NCBI RefSeq assembly: GCF_016907715.1
Contig: NZ_JAFBCM010000001.1
Span: forward strand, 124,001-188,000
From: Tenggerimyces flavus
GTDB taxonomy: Bacteria > Actinomycetota > Actinomycetes > Propionibacteriales > Actinopolymorphaceae
DNA length: 64,000 bases
Direction of reading: 5' to 3'
This document shows, one piece after another, positions 60,416 to 64,000 of this stretch (position 1 is its first letter; every line of letters starts with the position of its first letter). The position numbers were made by a program, and so were the translations under genes. A model generated the notes under the pieces. It worked only from the letters and a program-made list of their open reading frames with translations. It had not been told where the DNA came from and made no database searches.

Positions 60416-61238
60416 CGCCCGGGCGGTGGAGGTAGAGGCCGCCCTCTTCGGGGGCTTCGCCGGTACGGGCGGTGGTGATGTAGAGGTCGGTCAGGTCGGG
60501 GCCGCCGAACGTGCACGCTGTCACGTTCTGCACGGGCAGCGGCACCACCCGGTCCAACGTGCCGTCCGGCAGGTAGCGGTGCACCGCGCTGCCACCCCAC
60601 AGAGCTACCCAGACGGCGCCCGAGGCGTCGACGGTCAACCCGTCCGGCATCCCCGCCGACGACGGGATCGTGACGAACAGCCGGCGCATCGCGATCTTCC
60701 CCGAGGCGGCCGAGTAGCTGAAGACGTCGATCCGGTTCGTCGGTGAGTCCACGTAGTACATCAGCGTCTCGTCGGGGCTCCAGCCGATCCCGTTCGAGAT
60801 CGACACCCCCTCGACCAAGAGCGAAACCGACAGATCCGGGTCGAGCCGGTACAAGGACCCCGCTCCCGTCTCCTCCGACAGCGCCATCGTGCCTGCGTAG
60901 AACCGCCCCGACGAGTCGCACGCGCCGTCGTTCATCCGGTTCCCCGGCAGGTCCGCCTCCACCGCGACCAGCGGCGACACCGCGGAGCCGAACGACGACG
61001 CGACCGCGAAGCCCGACTGCACGGCGAACGCCAGCCCACCCGAGGCACGCAGGACCACGGCGCCGACCGGCTCCCCCACGTTCATCACGTCGTACGCACC
61101 CGACGCGGGCGAGTACCGCCGCACCTCACCCGGCAGCAGGTCCACCCAGTAGAAGACCTCGGCCGCGGCGTCCCACCGCGGCGACTCCCCCACCCCAGCA
61201 GTGGGAACGTCGAGCTGCTCGACAACCACGTCACTCAT
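60381..61238 (-). CDS. SMP-30/gluconolactonase family protein
   Basis: 285 residues from ATG 61238 (ATG 61247 possible). Six-bladed propeller: GESPRWDAAAEVFYWVDLLP with the metal-binding Glu, RMNDGACDSSGRFYAGTM, NGIGWSPDETLMYYVDS with Asn/Asp, and MPDGLTVDASGAVWVA with the catalytic Asp. Hydrolyses a sugar or aromatic lactone by family. Start only about 18 bp from the divergent Rieske gene, suggesting a shared pathway. Confidence 0.9.
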   Translation of the reverse strand: MSDVVVEQLDVPTAGVGESPRWDAAAEVFYWVDLLPGEVRRYSPASGAYDVMNVGEPVGAVVLRASGGLAFAVQSGFAVASSFGSAVSPLVAVEADLPGNRMNDGACDSSGRFYAGTMALSEETGAGSLYRLDPDLSVSLLVEGVSISNGIGWSPDETLMYYVDSPTNRIDVFSYSAASGKIAMRRLFVTIPSSAGMPDGLTVDASGAVWVALWGGSAVHRYLPDGTLDRVVPLPVQNVTACTFGGPDLTDLYITTARTGEAPEEGGLYLHRPGVTGLLSHPFGG

Positions 61239-61256
61239 GCGCTTCATACTAGATCC

Positions 61257-62399
61257 ATGCCGATCTCCGCCCCGCTCGACGAAGCCGCCGTCCGCGCCGC
61301 GCTGAGGCCGCACGGCGAGTCCGTCATGCTCCCCGCGGCCGCGTACACCAGCGACGAGGTCCTCGCCTGGGAGCGACGGCACCTGTTCGCCGGCGCGTGG
61401 ACCTGCCTCGGCCGCAAGGAAGAGCTCACCGAAGGCACCCACAAGGCCGTCACGATCGGCGACGTCGCCGTGCTGCTGACGTTCGAGAACGGCACGGTCC
61501 GCGCCTTCGCGAACGTCTGCCGCCACCGCGGCCACGAGCTGCTTCCGCAAGAGGGCGTCGGCAACCGGCGAGCGGTCGTCTGCCCGTACCACGGGTGGGC
61601 CTACCAACTCGACGGCTCGCTGCGCACGGCTCCCGGCATGACCGAGCTCCCGAAGGACCACGGCCTCGTCGAGCTCGGCGCGCGCGAGTGGAACGGCTGG
61701 GTTTTCGTCAACGCGTACGGCACTCCACCGGCGTTCGAGCACTACCTCGGCGGCATGGCGCAGCTGATCGACCCGTACCAGCCCGGCGAGCTGAAGCTCA
61801 AGGCGCGCCACGAGTACGACATCCAGGCCAACTGGAAGGTGATCGTCGAGAACTACCACGAGTGCTACCACTGCCCGCTGATCCATCCTGAGCTGTGCAG
61901 GGTCTCCCCGCCAACGAGCGGCGACAACTGGGACCTCCCCGGCGCCTTTGTCGGCGGCTCGATGGACCTCCGCGACCAGGCCGAGACGATGTCGCTCGAC
62001 GGCAGGTCGAACGGCACGTTCCTCGAAGGCGTGGACAGAAGGTCGATCCGCTACGTCAGCCTGTTCCCCAACCTGCTCGTGTCGGCCCACCCCGACTATG
62101 TGATGACGCACCGCCTCGTCCCGAAGACGACGAACCAGACGTACGTCGAGTGCTCGTGGTACATGCCAGCAGACGTTGACGATCCGACGTACGCGGTGGA
62201 GTTCTGGGACGTGACCAACCGCGAGGACTGGGCGGCGTGCGAGTCGGTGCAGCGGGGCTTGGAATCACCGCATTTCCGACCCGGCCCGCTCGCGCCGAAC
62301 GAGGACGCGGTCTACCAGTGGGTCGCGCTGCTCGCGAGCTCCTACCTCGACCCGTCCGCCGCGCTGGACAACAGCGTGCGGATGTCGTCCCAGGCGTAG
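61257..62399 (+). CDS. Rieske non-heme iron oxygenase, large subunit
   Basis: 380 residues. Rieske cluster: CRHRGHEL and CPYHGWAYQLDGSLR (CxH...CxxH). Catalytic iron: VIVENYHECYHCPLIHPEL in a C-terminal ring-hydroxylating domain. Architecture is that of glycine betaine/stachydrine or choline-type demethylases and aromatic hydroxylases. The reductase is not adjacent. Divergent from a lactonase. Its last 58 bases overlap the convergent GNAT gene. Confidence 0.9.
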   Translation: MPISAPLDEAAVRAALRPHGESVMLPAAAYTSDEVLAWERRHLFAGAWTCLGRKEELTEGTHKAVTIGDVAVLLTFENGTVRAFANVCRHRGHELLPQEGVGNRRAVVCPYHGWAYQLDGSLRTAPGMTELPKDHGLVELGAREWNGWVFVNAYGTPPAFEHYLGGMAQLIDPYQPGELKLKARHEYDIQANWKVIVENYHECYHCPLIHPELCRVSPPTSGDNWDLPGAFVGGSMDLRDQAETMSLDGRSNGTFLEGVDRRSIRYVSLFPNLLVSAHPDYVMTHRLVPKTTNQTYVECSWYMPADVDDPTYAVEFWDVTNREDWAACESVQRGLESPHFRPGPLAPNEDAVYQWVALLASSYLDPSAALDNSVRMSSQA

Positions 62400-62911
62400 A
62401 CGGACTCGTCCAGCCGAACGCCCTCGTCGAACGTGTCCCGCTCGCCGAGCAGCCGACCGCCCATGGCGGCGTAGAACCCACGCGCCGGCGCGTTCACGGA
62501 CAGCACCCCGAGCACCAGTCGCGCCACCCCGTCCGCGGCCAGCCGTGCAGCGAGCCCGCGCAGCAACGCACCACCCACACCCTTGCCCTGCAGGGAAGGC
62601 GCGACGTAGAGCGCGTAGCACTCCCCCGTCAACGACGCGGACCGCGCGACGTCGTCCGGCGGCCAGGGCACCGCCGGGCCTACCATCCCCACGCCGGCGA
62701 TCGCGCCGTCGAGCACCGCGACGTACACGTACTCGCCCGGAGAGGGCGATGCCAACGTCCGCGCCCAGCCGTTGCGAGACACCTCGTACGTACGCGTGTC
62801 CAGCAACCAGTCCGGAAGCTGCCCGCGATGCCCGGCATAGAACGAGTCGACGAACACCCGTCCCATCGCCTCGGCGTCAGACACCGTCGCGGCCCGGATG
62901 GAAAGCTCCAT
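62342..62911 (-). CDS. GNAT family N-acetyltransferase
   Basis: 189 residues from ATG 62911. YALYVAPSLQGKGVGGALLR (motif A) and LGVLSVNAPARGFYAAMGGR (motif B). Substrate unknown. The start codon lies inside an inverted repeat GCCCGGATGGA-AAGC-TCCATCCGGGC (62892-62917), which could fold in the mRNA and limit translation. Confidence 0.88.
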   Translation of the reverse strand: MELSIRAATVSDAEAMGRVFVDSFYAGHRGQLPDWLLDTRTYEVSRNGWARTLASPSPGEYVYVAVLDGAIAGVGMVGPAVPWPPDDVARSASLTGECYALYVAPSLQGKGVGGALLRGLAARLAADGVARLVLGVLSVNAPARGFYAAMGGRLLGERDTFDEGVRLDESVYAWDDIRTLLSSAADGSR

Positions 62912-62955
62912 CCGGGCATCGTCGCAGGCCAAGGCTGCCCTGGCCAACGAGGTCC

Positions 62956-63432
62956 CTAGAGGATGCCGGGAACCATTTTGTCCGTGTTGTGACGGAAGAT
63001 GTTCACAGCACCGATGACCTCGTCGGCCTCGTCGCGGATCGGGAACACGTTGACGAGAGCGAGCAACCGCTTGCCGTCAGGCTGTTCGCAGATCACGTCC
63101 GCGTTCCGGACCGTCCCACCGTTGTTGATCACGACCGACGGCGGCGCCGACTCGTGCGGCATCACGTCGCCGGACGGATACCGCAGCCGGAACGCACCGC
63201 AGTACTTCTCGCTCGACCCCAGCTCCGGCGTCCGGCCCCATGCGGAGATCGCCGCGCGGTTGCAGGCGATCAGCGTGCCGTCCTTCTCCATGACATAGAT
63301 ACCGACGCCGATCGCGTCCATCGCGTCCTGGTCGGCGAGCAGTCCACCGGGAACGAGGTGCTCGTCGTCCAACCGGCCCCGGAACTCCAAGCTGTCGAGC
63401 GTTCCGGCTTCGATCATCGTGCTGGTGTCCAT
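62956..63432 (-). CDS. single PAS domain protein
   Basis: 158 residues from ATG 63432, GGGGAG upstream. AMDAIGVGIYVMEKDGTLIA through ALVNVFPIRDEADEVIGAVN is one PAS domain (about 35-150) with no output domain. Probably senses a small ligand or redox state and acts through a partner protein; a Cys (KYCGAF) is in the core. Confidence 0.82.
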   Translation of the reverse strand: MDTSTMIEAGTLDSLEFRGRLDDEHLVPGGLLADQDAMDAIGVGIYVMEKDGTLIACNRAAISAWGRTPELGSSEKYCGAFRLRYPSGDVMPHESAPPSVVINNGGTVRNADVICEQPDGKRLLALVNVFPIRDEADEVIGAVNIFRHNTDKMVPGIL

Positions 63433-63545
63433 ACGACTCCCCTTTGAGAGAACGGACAGTACGTACTGACCACGTGCTCCGCCGGCGACCGGTTCACCCC
63501 TCGCCTCCGCGGTGGCGCAAGAGCGACCGCCCGTACGCTGGACCG

Positions 63546-64000
63546 ATGCGGGTACGGGCGGTCACCACGGCCGCGTTGGTCGACGAGCTCGTCGAACGGA
63601 TCGACGCCCACGCGCGCGATCAGTGGGTACGCGTCGCGATCGACGGCGCGGCGGCCACCGGGCCGGAACGCCTCGCCGACGAGCTCGTCGATCCGCTGCG
63701 CTCCCAGGGCAGGGACGTCCTTCGCCTGTCCAGCAAGGACTTCCTGCGACCGGCGTCGCTGCGGTTCGAACACGGCAAGCAGGACGCGGAGGCCTTCTAC
63801 GACGACTGGCTGGACTCGAACGCCCTGGCTCGCGAGGTGCTCGACCCGCTCGATCCGGGCGGCACCGGACGCGTCCTGCCGAGCCTCTGGGACGCCGAGA
63901 CCGACCGCGCCACCCGCGCCGACTACATGACGCTCAAGAAGGGAGGCGTCGTGATCCTCGACGGCACGCTCCTGCTCGGCCGCTGGCTCCCGTTCGAGCT
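63546..64000 (+). CDS. uridine kinase-like protein, degenerate P-loop, cut by window end
   Basis: First 151 codons from ATG 63546. VRVAIDGAAATGPERLADEL takes the place of the Walker A loop, with GPERL instead of GKTTL; SSKDFLRPASLRFEHGKQDA, YDDWLDSNALAREVLDPLDP and VVILDGTLLLGRWLPFEL match actinobacterial proteins named uridine kinase. Many of them share the changed loop, as I recall, so nucleotide binding is doubtful. Divergent from the PAS gene; the 3' end lies outside. Confidence 0.75.
   Translation, partial: MRVRAVTTAALVDELVERIDAHARDQWVRVAIDGAAATGPERLADELVDPLRSQGRDVLRLSSKDFLRPASLRFEHGKQDAEAFYDDWLDSNALAREVLDPLDPGGTGRVLPSLWDAETDRATRADYMTLKKGGVVILDGTLLLGRWLPFE

Overview
The window is high-GC chromosomal DNA from an actinobacterium. 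GTG and TTG starts are frequent, four-base start/stop overlaps (ATGA, GTGA) join many genes, and the gene content is actinobacterial: a WhiB factor, F420-type enzymes, Holin-X, DivIVA-like and SigE-family proteins. From memory, the backbone follows the Mycobacterium tuberculosis order Rv3654c to Rv3683 (TadE-like secretion genes, HAD-IB phosphatase, acs, Holin-X membrane protein, ephE, marP, CoA-Nudix, TlpA thioredoxin, nth, crp, metallo-beta-lactamase, RidA, DUF4177, two ArsA ATPases, whiB4/wblA, ponA2, metallophosphoesterase). Several lineage-specific blocks interrupt it. A Propionibacteriales-like host (Kribbella, Nocardioides or Actinopolymorpha relatives) would fit, but I cannot prove it from the sequence.

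1-2.8 kb: three Tad/Flp pilin-like genes running into a 106-bp tandem repeat that carries a terminator-like hairpin, then a HAD-IB phosphatase. 3.1-5.1 kb: TetR, glyoxalase-fold protein and F420-dependent oxidoreductase. 5.2-7.9 kb: three tandem paralogues, each a membrane-anchored six-cysteine exoprotein with no recognised function. 7.9-10.7 kb: minus-strand operon of a polytopic membrane protein, a degenerate Fic protein and an APH-type kinase. 10.9-16.4 kb: methyltransferase, then a LytS/LytTR-type two-component system interleaved with a Nudix gene and followed by a small membrane protein and a solute:sodium symporter. 16.4-18.0 kb: SigE-family sigma factor, its membrane partner and a secreted protein resembling the partner's outer domain. 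19.2-23.4 kb: acetate module (DUF485, symporter, acs) with a Crp-like site in front.

23.4-34.6 kb is accessory: MOSC protein, secreted MepA-like endopeptidase, MFS, Ddn-like reductase with divergent MarR, methyltransferases, UDP-glucose dehydrogenase, an ArsR-VOC-SRPBCC operon and a DivIVA-like coiled-coil protein. 34.7-53.3 kb returns to the conserved backbone, interrupted by an ArsR plus nitrilase-fold membrane acyltransferase with a striking double operator. It ends with ponA2, an acyl-CoA dehydrogenase, two very small ORFs, YqeY, a metallophosphoesterase and tRNA-Pro(CGG). 53.4-64 kb is accessory again: CPT-like kinase, ArsR/S41, GNAT, HIT, a second ArsR-SRPBCC module, TetR with paired operators and a non-canonical SDR, GrpB, small kinase, SMP-30 lactonase divergent from a Rieske oxygenase, GNAT, PAS protein and a truncated uridine-kinase-like gene.

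Functional threads: envelope building and protection (ponA2, marP, ArsA pair, whiB4, MepA, Lnt-like enzyme), acetate and carboxylate uptake and activation under probable Crp and two-component control, and many small one-component regulators next to their own operators.
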